Notes under the pieces: generated by a model | Database searches by the model: none | What the model was told of the DNA's origin: nothing | What the model saw: only the letters and a program-made list of their open reading frames with translations | Position numbers and translations under genes: made by a program | Source: Argyresthia goedartella | Lineage: Eukaryota > Arthropoda > Insecta > Lepidoptera > Argyresthiidae | NCBI GenBank assembly: GCA_949825045.1 | Contig: OX463832.1 | Span: 17,912,552 to 17,976,551 of the forward strand | Length of the DNA: 64,000 bases | Reading direction: 5' to 3' | Shown: positions 10,690-22,566 of the stretch, in pieces | Position numbering within the stretch: the stretch's first letter is position 1 | Layout: each line of letters opens with the position of its first letter

Positions 10690-12669
10690 TTATTTATCTA
10701 CGCCCTTATTCGTCCTCACATAATACCTGGCTATATTTATAGTATTGAAGTTACCCAATATCTCATTTGAACCCGGATCTACCAACGTATAACAGTTAGG
10801 ATATACCACTGCCGAAATAACATAAGGCCCTTTATACAACAACGAAAATTTCCGCATGATTTTATGTTCTTTATTTGAACGCACAAAAGTTTTAAGTTTC
10901 ACATAATCACCTATACGATAGACCTCTAACTTACGCCGTTTGTCCGCCTGTCGCTTACGTCGTTCACTAGAACTTTTAGAGTTTTCTATCGCTACATTCC
11001 GCACCTGTTCCGAATCTCGCACACTATGGCCTAATAACCATTCATCGCCTAATTCCTTGTCAATAGTTAACGGTTCCCGCCTACCAAACGCTAACTCATT
11101 AGGCGCAAAGCCTGTGCTTGTGTGTTCGATATTATTATAGCAATTCTGAATGTCCGGTAACACGTCTACCCAACTACGATTACTTCCGCCGCAATAAGTC
11201 CTAATCAGCCGACCTAGCTCGCGATTCACTCTTTCTACGCTATTAGAATTTGGACAATACACCGACGTATGAGTGACCCGAATCCCCAGCTGTTTGAGTC
11301 CAAATTCCCAAACTTTCGATATGAACTGTGGTCCTGAGTCCGTAATTATAGTTTCGATAGGTATCTCCCTATGAAATCTCTTTGTACAAGCGAGCACGCT
11401 CCTACCTGTCGCTTTTCGCATTGGATATAATTTTATTACTTTACTGTACACGTCTTGAATCACATATATATATTGATATCCGAATTTACCAACGGGCAAT
11501 GGCCCATAAAGGTCCGAGAAAACTTTCTCACCCAACTTTTCCGCCAACACCGGTGTACAAGGACCAACGGTATTGTTAGTACTTGGCTTGACCTTTTGAC
11601 ATATATCACAACTTCTTATCACCGCGCTAATCACCCTACTCATATGAAGAAAATAATATCTGTCCTTCATCAGTGCTAATATTTTATATCTGCCGTAGTG
11701 ACCTATTTCTTCATGTATGTGTAAAATTAGTTCCTCCTGTAGTGATTTCGGAATTACTAGCAACTGTACGTTCCGCTTCGGCACGTGAAAATATAACGTA
11801 TCACCTACTAGCTTATAATTTTCAAAACCTCTCGTTCCGGTATCTACCACATTACGTCTGATACAACCGCTAATTCGATTTAACCGCTCATCTTCGCTCT
11901 GTAATCTCGCAATGTCCCGTAAACTCGAAATAACACTTGCGGTATTCGATGCCTGAAACCAGAATATCCCCGGCTGAACATTTATACTGTCATTCATACC
12001 TCCAGGTCCCGCTATCTGCCTGCTTAGCGTGTCGGCAATTTGATTATCAGTCCCTCGCACAAATTCTATGTCGTAATCGAATTGCTCTAAAAACATAATC
12101 CACCTCGTTACGCGTGCACCCAATAAAGTCCACGACTTAATGAACGTCAAACTTTTATGATCAGTTCTAATAATAACTTTTTCTCCCCGCAAATATATCT
12201 CAAATCGCTTTAAAGTGTATATAACTGCATACATTTCCTGTTCACTGACCGACCATCTAGTCTGGGCACCCTTGAATGCCTGCGAACAGAACCCTATAAT
12301 TAGTTCCTGGCCCGATTCATCTAATTGATAAACATAGCCCCCAATTCCTATAGCGCTGGCGTCACATTGAACATAATATGTTTTTCCCGCCAATGGCTGA
12401 CTCAAAATTATACTTTCTGAGAATTGGTTTTTTATCTCGTCAAAAGCACTTTGCATCTGCGCACTCCAGACGAACTTGACTCCAGACCGCAATAAATTGT
12501 ACAAGGGCCGTGTCAACGTTCCAAAATTTTTTATAAACCTCCTAAAGTAATTTATGAACCCCAAAAACGCCCTCAATTGCCTGACAGTTCTGGGTGACGG
12601 ATATAATTTAAGTGTTTCAATTTTGTCCGGGTCCATCTGCAAACCTTGTGTAGACAAAATATGCCCCAA
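10690..12669 (-). pseudogene. pol: Ty3/Gypsy pol: RT thumb, RNase H, integrase
   Basis: 659 codons from the RT connection (LGHILSTQG, RQLRAFLGFINYFRRF) through RNase H (QCDASAIGIGG, RWSVSEQEMYAVIYTLKRFE, IRTDHKSLTF) to integrase with HHCC (HEEIGHYG, CDICQKVK) and DDE (FSDLYGPLP, ITDSGPQFIS, PNSNSVERVNRE). It ends with an SH3-like C-terminal domain (RIGDYVKLKTF). All catalytic acids are present. It is separated from the first part of pol by one frameshift in T/A-rich runs near 12680-12710, possibly a sequencing error. The apparent start is internal, not a real initiation site. Confidence 0.9.
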
Positions 12670-14089
12670 TAACTTGACCTTTTTTTGTGCAAACTCGCAT
12701 TTTTTTTAGTTTGCATGTGAAGCCCGCGTCTTTCAATTTACTCAGAACCGTGTCCACTTGAGACAAATGCTGTTCGAAGTCACCCTCAGTTAAAATTGCC
12801 AAATCGTCAACAAAATTTAAACAATATGACCTAACCTCTGGCCCTAGAATTAAGTCCATCGCCCTCGAAAATGAACCCACACTGGTTTTCAACCCCTGAG
12901 GTAAAACGTTGTAAACATAACTTCTGCCTTGATATACAAAACCCGTGTATCGTTTAGATTCGTCTGATAATGGTATAGAAAAATACGCATCTTTGATATC
13001 AATAACTCCTATGTAATTTATCCGGCGCCCGGATTGCAATATCTCACTCATTAAAGGTGTGGTTTCAACCTCCCCGACCATTCCAGTGTTTAATTGTCGT
13101 GCATCTAGCAAAATACGGACCTCTCCCGTTTTCTTTAATGTACAAGTCAATGGACTGCTGAAATCCGTAGATTGCCTGCTAATAATACCTATCAATTCCA
13201 TCTCTTCCAAACGTTTTGTTACTTTATCGCGATATGCGAACGGTATGGGATAGCTTCGTTTTACGAAAGGCGTTTCATCTCTCATTTTTATCTCATGTAT
13301 ATATTTATTTGTCCGACCTATCCTATCGCTAAACAACTCTGCATGTTTATTTAACACCGGCAATAACCTTGTTTTGTGTTCAACAGGTATTGATGAATTA
13401 TTCACATATTCCTCTATCATATTTCTACTGGTATCTTGGTTCTGTACTTCCATTGTACAACAGCAAGATTCCGGATTAGGACCAGTACCTAATGGTATTT
13501 CACACATCCGCCCGGCCCTTCGTATAATTAGCCTCTTATTACCCTCACACGTTAAACTGGCTCGCGTCTGTTGTATAAAATCAAACCCCAAAATTAAATC
13601 TTTAGGCACCCTTGTTAATACTAGCATTGGAGTATCGATAACGCATTCACCTATTGTTAATGGTAACGTTACTAATTTATCAACCTTTTCCTTACTGACT
13701 CCAAACGCACCTGTGATTCTCAAACTTGGAATCGGTATTTCCGTCGGTTTTCCCAATTGACTGCACACTTCTTCGTACACTCTCCGACTTATTACACTGA
13801 TTTCGCTCCCCGAATCAATCAAACTCCTTACAACAATATTCCCAATACGCACATCTATCTCAGGTAATGTCAAAGTACTACATAACTCGCGCCCACACTC
13901 AGTCGAATCGTCGTCTCTGAATATCGTATGTAAACGTCTGTCATTTCGATCTCTATAATTCGATCTAGATTTTTCATCTAAACACACGGCATATCCGTGC
14001 GCTTTATGCGCTAATAATTGAATAAATTCATTCACACCCACGTTCGAATCCAAATTACACAAATCATACAGCCTATGCTTTTTTTCCAA
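12617..14089 (-). pseudogene. pol: Ty3/Gypsy pol: protease and reverse transcriptase
   Basis: Protease with the catalytic DSG (VRSLIDSGSEISVIS) and LILGFDFI, then the reverse transcriptase palm with VRILLDARQLN, GVIDIKDAYFSIPL, LPQGLKTSVGSFSRAM and the catalytic YCLNFVDDLAIL (FVDD). The frame is lost near 12690, after KLKKMR, and resumes in the next ORF. The reading frame is open upstream to the Gag TAG at 14153-14155, so initiation at 14089 is not required: Gag-Pol could be made by readthrough. Confidence 0.88.
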
Positions 14090-14152
14090 TTCGATCGGCT
14101 GTCCACCCGAACCGTAATAAATATCTGAGCGCGAACGACCCGCGCGAGTCCA

Positions 14153-15208
14153 CTAGTTTTTTGAATTCTGACTTATCGCATTATTCCTGTCACTTGAACT
14201 TTGCCCTGCCTCTGTATCTCCTGAACTATCATTGCCCCTCTGAAACTTTATTGCCTTGAAGCCAGGCTGAGGCTGCCTGCCTCTACCGCGAAAATAACCG
14301 CGACCACGCGTCCCAAATTCGTTTCGCCCCTTCGTTACCGCGTTATAATTATTACTACGACTTATCGCGTTATAACGTAACGTATTTACCCGCATAGCTC
14401 GATATTGCCCACGCATATAGCTATCCCGCCTCACGTTATTAGTATTCATAGGTTCCGAATCATGTATCGCACTTAATTCCCCATCGACATTCCGTTCTAA
14501 ATGCCGAAGGAATTCGACCGCATCCCGTATGGTCATAGTCTCCTTCCTAGCAAAAAACGCTACCTGAATATCACGCGGCAACTGTCTGAAAATCGTGTTG
14601 ATTTTCTCCGTATCAGTAAACGGTATCGTAAGCTCATATATGCTATTCAATTGAGAGGCAAAGAATTCTTCCATACTTTGTCCTTTCTTAGAATCAAACT
14701 TCGCAGTTAGGAATCTTTGCTTAATTAATTCCTGTTCATTATCACCCCAGAATACCTCTCTGAAATCTTTTTCAAAATCCGAATAGGTTCGCCATGAGTC
14801 TCTGTATATGCTCATTCGAACTTTCGCAATTCCTACCAAACTATCCGTTGCCCATATCAAAGCCCTAGAAGTATCTCCCGAGACTTTAATATAAGCCTTT
14901 AAATCTCTTAAGAAAATCATCGGATTTTCCGAATTCCGCCCATCGAATGTCGGCAACTTCTGTGTCATTTTCACAATGCATGATTGACGTTTTTCTACCG
15001 ATTGTTCAAACGTCTCTAGTTCCTGTCTGTCAGTCTGTCTGTCCGAAGTCCTACTAGCATTGCTCGCGCTGGAACCCCTTTCCAAACTGTCCAATCTATT
15101 CACTATTTCAGATAACAATTGCGTCACCTGCCCTGACGCCATTTCACTTGTGTGTGAAAGTGAATTTTGTGCTACCCGACTATCGTTTTTTCTACGCCGG
15201 CCGGCCAT
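14153..15208 (-). CDS. gag: Gag of nested Ty3/Gypsy element
   Basis: 351 residues. The N terminus is basic (MAGRRRKNDSR), followed by a coiled-coil-like stretch and a capsid-type helical domain (PTFDGRNSENPMIFLRDLKA, DFEKDFREVFWG). The C terminus lacks a CCHC zinc knuckle and has an RGRGYFRGRGR tract, so RNA binding is probably by an Arg-Gly motif. It ends at TAG 14153-14155 followed by TGG; 21 open codons then lead in frame to pol. It is uninterrupted. Confidence 0.88.
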   Translation of the reverse strand: MAGRRRKNDSRVAQNSLSHTSEMASGQVTQLLSEIVNRLDSLERGSSASNASRTSDRQTDRQELETFEQSVEKRQSCIVKMTQKLPTFDGRNSENPMIFLRDLKAYIKVSGDTSRALIWATDSLVGIAKVRMSIYRDSWRTYSDFEKDFREVFWGDNEQELIKQRFLTAKFDSKKGQSMEEFFASQLNSIYELTIPFTDTEKINTIFRQLPRDIQVAFFARKETMTIRDAVEFLRHLERNVDGELSAIHDSEPMNTNNVRRDSYMRGQYRAMRVNTLRYNAISRSNNYNAVTKGRNEFGTRGRGYFRGRGRQPQPGFKAIKFQRGNDSSGDTEAGQSSSDRNNAISQNSKN

Positions 15209-15391
15209 TATTCCTATTAAACCGCCGTAGCTCGTCTGAAAACAATGCCCCTTTTTGCTTATTTCTTATTTACAAACTGAACTGTTTAAAATCGTTTCTA
15301 CGTTGTGTTATTTTTAAAAGTAACGCGTTAGACCTTGATTCTTTTAGAATATCTAGGAATATCTAGGTATCAGACTATCTAGGATATCCTT

Positions 15392-15407
15392 CCGTCTCGG
15401 CACCAAA
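15392..15407 (-). promoter_or_regulatory. Primer-binding site of nested Ty3/Gypsy element (putative)
   Basis: On the minus strand, TGGTGCCGAGACGG begins six bases inside the 5' LTR edge. A TGG start at this position is what a tRNA primer needs. The tRNA was not identified. Confidence 0.5.
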
Positions 15408-15411
15408 AATC

Positions 15412-17614
15412 TGTAACGGCCCCAGGGCTAAGGTCTGAGCCGCCGCTACCAGTAGCTATGATCGTCTATTCTATCTATCCCAAAATGAGAGGACCCGATT
15501 CAGCTGTAAGATTTGTAAGTAAGAATGATAATTCTGAATTTCTCGTTCGTCGAGAAATCCGTTAGACGTACAATAGTCGAACGAAGATTGGTTCAGTAAG
15601 TTACAGTTTCTAGTTAGACAGAGAAAGCATATATGTCCGCGAGCCGGTAATTCGCATCAGTCAGCGGTGTATTGCGCCAAAACGATCGTTGTCATATTTT
15701 ATGTGATGGCACCATCTGGTTTTTGTATATATGAGCGCATTGGAACATCTTTTGTTGTAATTTTAGTTTTAGTTTTAGTGATCGATCACAGTTATAGTAT
15801 AGATATCCGTCGTAGTTTTACGACGTGAGTACTCAATTATATTTCATGTGCTCGCTCGTAGCGGCTTGTGGTGGTTCCAATTATATATTTTGTTCACGGC
15901 AATAACGATCCGAAAAGACCGGTTTACACAATTGCGATTTGAGTTCCGAAATGGGTTCTGAACTAGCGGTTACCTCAAAAGGTCCGTAACGTTTTGAAAC
16001 CTTCAACTCTGCGCAATTTGAGCTGGATGTTATCGAAACGCAAGCATTATTGTTTTAGGATATCTAACCCACACCATAGCGAAGTGCATAATTCGATAAA
16101 TACCGAACTATGAATTCCACTAGCCGCAGCACGTCCTGGGCTGAGCCAAATCATATATACCGACTCAACTTACACATTAGATACCCAGCGAAATTTACAT
16201 TTAATTTAAAAATGCAACTTGAATCCAATCTGACCCAAGGCAATGCAAAACACCTACCCGGACCTAAACAATGAACTTTAGACTGTAAATTGATCTCTTC
16301 GCGCGTCCCCGACAACATTCAAATGTCAAAATATCAACAGTATATGTTAACTGTGTTGACACCGGTTTAACTTTGTTCTGAATTTGTTATTTCCATCCGC
16401 GGAACCTCATCGATCAAACAGTCTCCCTATGCCCTAACAACCTAGGTTTAGCCGCAACTAAACTCCTGTCTAGCCTAGTCTAAAAACCTAGTGTTATACC
16501 ACGTCCATTATCGACACCACTCGAAAATGGTTGAGTTTGATTTGAATGTGCTTGAATGTTTAACGACTGTGTGTGTGGGAATTTCAAAGCTCGCTACTCG
16601 AAAGGAAATGAGGGGAGGATTAGCCCGCGAATATCCTAAGAGCCAATCCAGGAACCCTATGGTGAAGGAAAAAGGAATTTAGGGTCGCTCCAAGCCCAGA
16701 CTCAGACTCAGATACATTGACTTAAAAGTTCTTTCCTAACGACCCAAGGATAGTTTTGGAATTAGGGGTAGGTTGATATAAAGGTTAGGAACCGAGGTAA
16801 ATCTCGGCGCTTCAGACACTCACGAAAACCCACTGAAACTTCGCAATCACCAATTCGTATAGTTCTGACGCGTAACACGGCAGCCAAAACTGTTTAGAAC
16901 TCGTGAGGGGACTGTCACAGTAGCTAGACGCTGAAACTGAATGAATTCCCCTCCCACGCTCTGGTATTTATATGCCCCACATGCGTCCTTTGCAAATACG
17001 CTCTGCCCAAGCGAAGCTTCTTATCACTAACTACACAGGGTCCAATTTCAACCATGCCATGCAGATCCGCCGTTCTACAAATTGTGTGTACGCATATTCA
17101 CTATGATCAACCGTAGGTTATCACTCAAATCATTTGGTACTGCCGATACACAGAATCTGTTGATCGCTGACCAATAAAAGCTTGTTGCGATTAATTAAGC
17201 ATTTCCCGACCGCTAGACGCGCGTGGCAAAGACCTCTAGAATGATATTCAAAATAGAGGTGTCAAACTCTCCATATCATACCTCAATCGCAATTGTATAT
17301 TTGCAATCAACATAATAGCTTTCTCCGTTCCGTAATAACCTTTCATTATTTAGTTATTCATAATTTTATTCAACGCGCAGCCAAATCGGCTCTGATTTCT
17401 ACACATGTCGCAGGAATGCGACAAAAAAACTTGGCCTGAACTGAAATTCCACGAATGAACCCACGCGTCTTTTTTCAAACTTTGCCAGTAAGCTATGCAA
17501 AACCCCCAAACGTTATCTGAACCGATTCTCGTATTCAAAACAGCGCGGCGTTGGGCTAGCCCTCTATCACGCAGAATGAAGTATCTAATGTACCGACTCT
17601 CGTGTACCATTACA
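15412..17614 (-). repeat. 5' LTR of nested Ty3/Gypsy element (2203 bp)
   Basis: Partner of 8087-10290. The 63-codon frame at 16491-16682 repeats that at 9167-9358 exactly, which shows how little the LTRs have diverged. Followed by the target duplication CCGG at 17615-17618. Confidence 0.93.
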
Positions 17615-17641
17615 CCGGACCAAATTCAACAGCGACTCGTT

Positions 17642-18169
17642 TCAATCTGCCGGAGTCAGAATAGGGTTCAACGTTCGCTGATCGCGAGGAGTACGACAAT
17701 TTCGAGCGAATCTCCTAATCCAAGTGGACACGTTTATCAACTTGTCAAGTAAGCTATACCGGTCCAGCAGAAACCCGGCGTCAGGGTCCTCAGCCTTCTG
17801 GGTAACATGCACGGCCGCTCTGGGGCCATGATCCGAAGATACTACTACATGGCTGTGGGGCCAGTCCGATTCTCTCTTGGCAAGCCAGGGTGGTCCCCAC
17901 CACAAATGGTGTCTAACGAGTTCAGGAGCCCGAAATCCCCTGGATGCACAACCAGACGGGTTCAATTCTCCTGGTACATGTCTACAGGTCAGTGGGACCT
18001 CAGACGACACAATCTGGGAGACACGGTTCGCAACAAAAACCTCTAAGTTATGGACCGAAGCCTTCAGCCAGCACAAAACAATCTGGCTGTCCGTCCACGC
18101 GTACACCGTATCCTCCAAAACCACTGACCCACGCAACACTGTTAGAGTGTGATTCAAAAGTATGGTCAA
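17642..18169 (-). pseudogene. pol: BEL/Pao RNase H
   Basis: RNase H part of the BEL/Pao polyprotein: AWTDSQIVLCWLKA carries an active-site Asp, followed by FVANRVSQIV and the CRHVPGELNPSGCASRG segment typical of this family. A TGA at 17639-17641 ends the frame and the nested insertion follows 20 bases further. It is separated from the RT piece by a frameshift at about 18180. Confidence 0.85.
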
Positions 18170-18189
18170 AAGAGCAGCCCCGGACAGTT

Positions 18190-19302
18190 TCAGTTTTGGA
18201 ATGTCATCCTTGTCCGAATAGGCGCTACCTTGCTTTTTGCCAAAACCAAACGCACGTCGACCTCCCCGGTGGAGGTGACGGTTCGCAAATAAACCGCTGC
18301 CGCAAACCCTCGTTCAGAGGCATCACAAAACCCGTGAAGGGTTGCCCTGTAATCCCCAGCAGGGACCATTTTCCTCGGCAGCGATACATTATTTATGTCC
18401 GATAGCGAGGTGAACATTCGTGTCCAATCAGTCAACAAATCACCTGAGAGGTGGGTGTCCCAGGTCAACTGAGCCGCCCATAGCCTTTGCATAAAACATT
18501 TGAGAGCAAAGGTGACTGGAGAAATCCATCCATTCGGGTCGAACGTTCTCGCAATCGTTGACAGTACTGACCGCTTCGTCCAGGCCTTCGGTGTTTCTAA
18601 AACCACCCGATAGGTAAACTCATCACGGACGGGCCGGTACTGAATTCCAAGCACTGACAACATGTTAGGGTTGCCAGGATTCTCAAAAATGTGCGGGTCT
18701 TGTTGAAACTCATCTGGGAGACCAGCCATCAACTCAGGGGAGTTGGACATCCACTTGCGTAGTTCATAGCCGCCTCGTTCCAGCAATTGAATGAGCTCGT
18801 CACGTCGGTCCAAAGCTTCCTGTACACTGGCTGCCCCTGTGCAGACGTCATCGACGTACAAATCTTGCTCCAGGATAGCGGCGGCTCTAGGATAGCTCAC
18901 ACGGTCACGCGACGCCAACTCCCGCAGGGTACGCATCGCCAAATACGGGCTAGACCGTAACCCATACGTGTTCGTGTTTAACTCATAGACCTTGACTGGC
19001 TCGGCCGTGGTCTCACGCCAAAGTATCAACTGATACCTTCTGTCAGCCGGATGAATTACCGTTTGCCTAAACATCATCCGAATGTCTGCGACAAATACAA
19101 TCTGGTGTCTCCGAAAGCTCGTGAGAATTTCCGAAATATCACGACTCAACTTGGGTCCCGAATGTAGACACTGATTCAGGGACATCCCGTTCGAGGTAGG
19201 TGCTGACCCATCAAAAAAAAACAACTCGAATCTTGCCGGTAGGGGTTCGCAGGACGGCATGGTGTGGAAGGAAACAATGATCCTCAGATCTCCAGTCCAC
19301 AC
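18190..19302 (-). pseudogene. pol: BEL/Pao reverse transcriptase
   Basis: BEL/Pao reverse transcriptase: SLNQCLHSGPKL, the palm motif FVADIRMMFRQTVIHP (first catalytic Asp), LRSSPYLAMRTL and the catalytic EQDLYVDDVCTGA (YVDD), then the thumb FDPNGWISPVTFALKC and the start of RNase H (HGFCDASERGFAAAVYLR). The catalytic acids are intact. It overlaps the protease piece by 92 bases in another frame because of an indel in the nine-A run at 19213-19221. Confidence 0.9.
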
Positions 19303-20146
19303 CCGATACCGACATATGTCCTAATGACTCATACTCCCTCATGAAATCGACGTATTTTTGTTTAAATACGGCGTCCCTTGACATCCTACGCTCCATCGAC
19401 ATCAATCTCGTCTCAGCCATCTTCCTAGATTCTCCTAGTGGCGGTCGATCGGCCCTGAAAGGCAGTCGAGTTACAAAACGACCAGAACGAAGGCGACCAG
19501 TACTATTCTGGTAAAACAACTCGCACTCTTCTTCGTCTGCGTCCACTCGACGAACGGTGGGAGGTTCCTCTATCTCCCAGAAACGTTGGATAGCGTCTGA
19601 CAACGCTGAGCCAATAAGTATGCCATCTGACTCGGCAGGCCTAACCATTGGCAATGCCGGACCCATGATCACGTGACCAAACTTAGTATCCACAGCAATC
19701 AACCCGTCCGGCTGAAGAACTCGCCGATCCGACAATAGAAACCTACCCAGAACGTCTGCTCCCAGTAGCAGGTCGACCGGGGCTGGAGTGTCAAAATCGG
19801 GATCCGCCAACTTTAGTCCTGATGTCAGGAATCGAACGGCCGTATTCAACTTCACCAAGGGGTGTCTGCCCATGACATGCGTCATTACTAAAGCTTGCAC
19901 GGATGTTTTTGTCAAAATGTCATAACGTGGAGAGAACGTGATCACCGATTGACCAACTACATTCGTAACCGTAACATTCCCCACGCCCCGTATTGATTTA
20001 TTATACCTATTTACCTTGAGGCCCAACCATTTTGCTAAATCATTCGATACAATGCAGCCCTGAGCTCCAGAATCTAATAGGGCGCGAACGTATGTTGGGT
20101 TGCCCGCCAAATCCCAAACAAGCACAGAGGCGATCGGTATCACCAC
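19211..20146 (-). pseudogene. pol: BEL/Pao aspartic protease and RT entry region
   Basis: Protease domain with LLDSGAQGCIVSN (catalytic DSG) near the start and LLLGADVLGRFLL 80 residues later. It then runs through EIEEPPT and LGHMSVSG to LPHHAVLRTPTGKIRVV, the entry to the reverse transcriptase. It leaves frame at the A9 run 19213-19221. Order and motifs are typical of the BEL/Pao polyprotein. Confidence 0.87.
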
Positions 20147-20466
20147 CGTCTCCGGTTGGGGGGCAACAAATGGTTGGGCCGCAAATTCCTAGCGAGGGCC
20201 CCCGGGGCCCCACTCTGCCTGTAACCGATCAGGTATGCAGCTATACGCCAGAGGGTCCCATTGTCCAAATGGCCCACGCGCCGGTTCCATTGCCACCCTA
20301 CGATTCCCCGTAAAGGGGGGTGGGCGTGAATTCAACCGTGGCCGCTCCATGAGCGGGGGGGACATCACATGTGACCGACGAGGACGAGGCGACGAGCGGG
20401 GCAACAACTGAGGCGGCGTCCGAACCGCACCCGCATAGCTCGAAGGTGTCCCATGCCACCCGCCCG

Positions 20467-22011
20467 TTACGGCCTGCTCAACACACCAAATGTCCCGCTG
20501 AGTCGGATGCTGAGTCGCAACCGAAAACTCAGGGCCCCCATGTGATGACCCTGAGTGCGGCCCTGCACCCCTGGGTGGCCGCGTGCTTGTGGCCCCATTG
20601 CCCGCTGAGTCGGATGCTGAGTCACAACCGAAAACTCAGGGCCCCCCATGTGATGACCCTGAGTGCGGCCCTGCACCCTAGTACTGCCCTGTGCACGTGG
20701 GGACGTTGGCCCCTGAGTTGCGCTCCGAGTCGCAAACGAATTCTCAGGGCCCCTTGCCGTGTCACCCTGGGTACGGCCCTGTGGTGGCTGTTGGCCGGAC
20801 CGGTTCATGCACAACAGATTGTTGTGGGCCCCACCACAATATCCGCACATTTGTGTGCGCGTGCAGTCCCTAGCCATGTGTGGCCCGAGGCACAGGAAAA
20901 ACCAGCCCCGCTGCTTGGCCATCTGGCGCCGTCCCTGAACCCTAAGTTCCCCGAACTTATTGCAATTGGCCACAGCATGGCCAATCTGCCTACAACATGG
21001 GCAGGTCTCACTATGTGGGTTCAATGCACTCACAGTCCCATATGACTGCCGGTTGGTGCGGTCCTTCCTCGTCGGAGGGCCCCTACTCACAGCGCTCCCG
21101 GCAGCTCTCTGTGGCTCCGAAGGATGGGTGACCGTCAACCCCAAATTCTCTGCCCGTCGAGCCTCCTCTTCCAAAAATCCGACCAAGTCGGAGAAGGCGG
21201 GCAGGTCCTCGGCCGACCTCCCGTGAGACTGTTCGAAACGAGTCTGCACGTCAGCGGGTAGGCGGGAAAGTACAATGTACAACAGTAGGTACGACCATTC
21301 ACCAACCGGAAGTCCAAGATTCTCTAGAGCCTTGGTGACGGACAACAATGGGTTCAAAACCTCCGTCTGTATGGCCCCGACCTTGTTCACAACCGGGATG
21401 CTGAACAAACGGCTCAGTTGGGCACCGGCCAACCTCCGTTTGTTGTGGTAACGTCTGACCAACAATTGCCTGGCCGTCTCATAGTTACCCTCCGTAACTG
21501 TCAAATGAGCGACCAGCTCCCTAGGCTCACCCCTCAATGCTGCCACCAGCTGAGCCATCTTGACAGACTTGGTAATGTCCGATCGCATGTTCACCAAACT
21601 GTCGAACAGATTGATGAAGCTCATCCATTCACCGGACACGCCGTCAAAAGTAGGCATAGTTATGGCAGGTAACCTGGACCCCGATCCCTGATGCAGCAGA
21701 GGTGCTTCAATGTCACCATCATGGCTGGACTCGCGCTGTCTACGTATGTCCGCAGCCTTCTGCGTGATAGCAGCTGCCATCTCCATACATTGGTCGACAT
21801 CCCCTATCAACCGTGACAGCCTGTCAGGTGCACAACCATCAACTGATTCCGCCTGCGCGGACAATTCGAGCACCCTATTGTAACGTTCCTTAACGTCCAT
21901 AGACCGCTCCAATACCACATCATGCCTATCTAAACGGTCTATCAGACCGTGTGCGGAGGAAAACCATCTGAGTTCCTTAGAAACACCCTTCTGGATTTCA
22001 GATAAAGACAT
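20467..22011 (-). pseudogene. gag: BEL/Pao Gag with tandem-repeat C terminus
   Basis: Starts MSLSEIQKGVSKEL. It has the DUF1759-type capsid region (LPAITMPTFDGVSGEWMSFI, LRGEPRELVAHL, QLLVRRYHNKRRL) and a DUF1758-type zinc region with CPCCRQIGHAVANC and CGYCGGAHNNLLC. Past residue 400 the protein is made of repeats (RTQGHHMGGPEF types) encoded by ~107-bp tandem units. One unit has six C where the other has five, which shifts the frame and ends the protein with an unrelated tail. BEL/Pao Gag is normally fused to protease, so this indel is a break. Confidence 0.87.
20494..20790 (-). repeat. Tandem repeat within BEL/Pao gag (~107-bp unit)
   Basis: Two close copies start at about 20494 and 20601 (CCCGCTGAGTCGGATGCTGA) and a third diverged copy lies near 20700. 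They encode Gln/Gly/Pro-rich Gag sequence downstream of the zinc knuckles. Copy 2 has one extra C in a C-run. Confidence 0.75.
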
Positions 22012-22566
22012 GATCGGAACGATACTTACTCACAATTTGCAGTAACTCAATTTTATTGGACCCTCCAGTCTACAACCCAAACGAGGGAACCCTAAACCAC
22101 AACTTAAACAATGTTGTTTTCCTTAAACAATAGGAACCGAATTTTATATCTATATAACTTCTGTAAATACAATTTAGTTTTCCTTTATCATTATAACACA
22201 CACAGATAGTCAATATTAGTTCAAGTTATAAATTGCTATAAACTGAAAACAATGTAATAGCCTGCTATCAATAGATGTTACTACCTATGTTAACCAAAAC
22301 ATTCATTCAATAGCATTACTAGACCACTAATAGATTGACTAACTGGTAATTCAATGCAAATTTCAATTCAATATCTGTCTGTCTACTACCAGCAATAGAC
22401 TTATAGCTAAATACTACTACTACTATATACTACCAATCTATGTGGATATAGGAACAACCAGTTACCTAATAACCGCCTATACCTACAGATTGATAGTCCC
22501 AAATCGTGCCTTCCTGGAGCCCTTGATGGCTGCAAATCTCAGGAAGCCACGCTCTAGCTACCAAAA
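22012..22566 (-). other. 5' leader of BEL/Pao element
   Basis: Between the 5' LTR and gag. On the minus strand TGGTAGCTAGAGCGTGG begins four bases inside the LTR, a likely primer-binding site. No gene is seen in the AT-rich remainder. Confidence 0.6.

Larger units (their letters stand above)
8087..17614 (-). mobile_element. Ty3/Gypsy retrotransposon with 2.2-kb LTRs, nested in BEL/Pao
   Basis: A 9528-bp element on the minus strand with LTRs of about 2204 bp, flanked by CCGG (8083-8086 and 17615-17618). The LTRs are nearly identical over their length, differing mainly in the first 30 bases, so insertion was recent. Internal genes: Gag (15208-14153) and pol with protease, reverse transcriptase, RNase H and integrase (14089-10690). 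Gag and pol share a frame and are separated by a single TAG. One frameshift lies in pol. Together the two LTRs make up nearly half the element, unusual beside the 73-bp LTRs of the mag-like element 2.4 kb away. Confidence 0.93.

Noticed and set aside
20371..21045. A plus-strand ORF of 224 codons
   Set aside because: It is antisense to BEL/Pao gag, low-complexity, and follows the gag tandem repeats; it has no domain.
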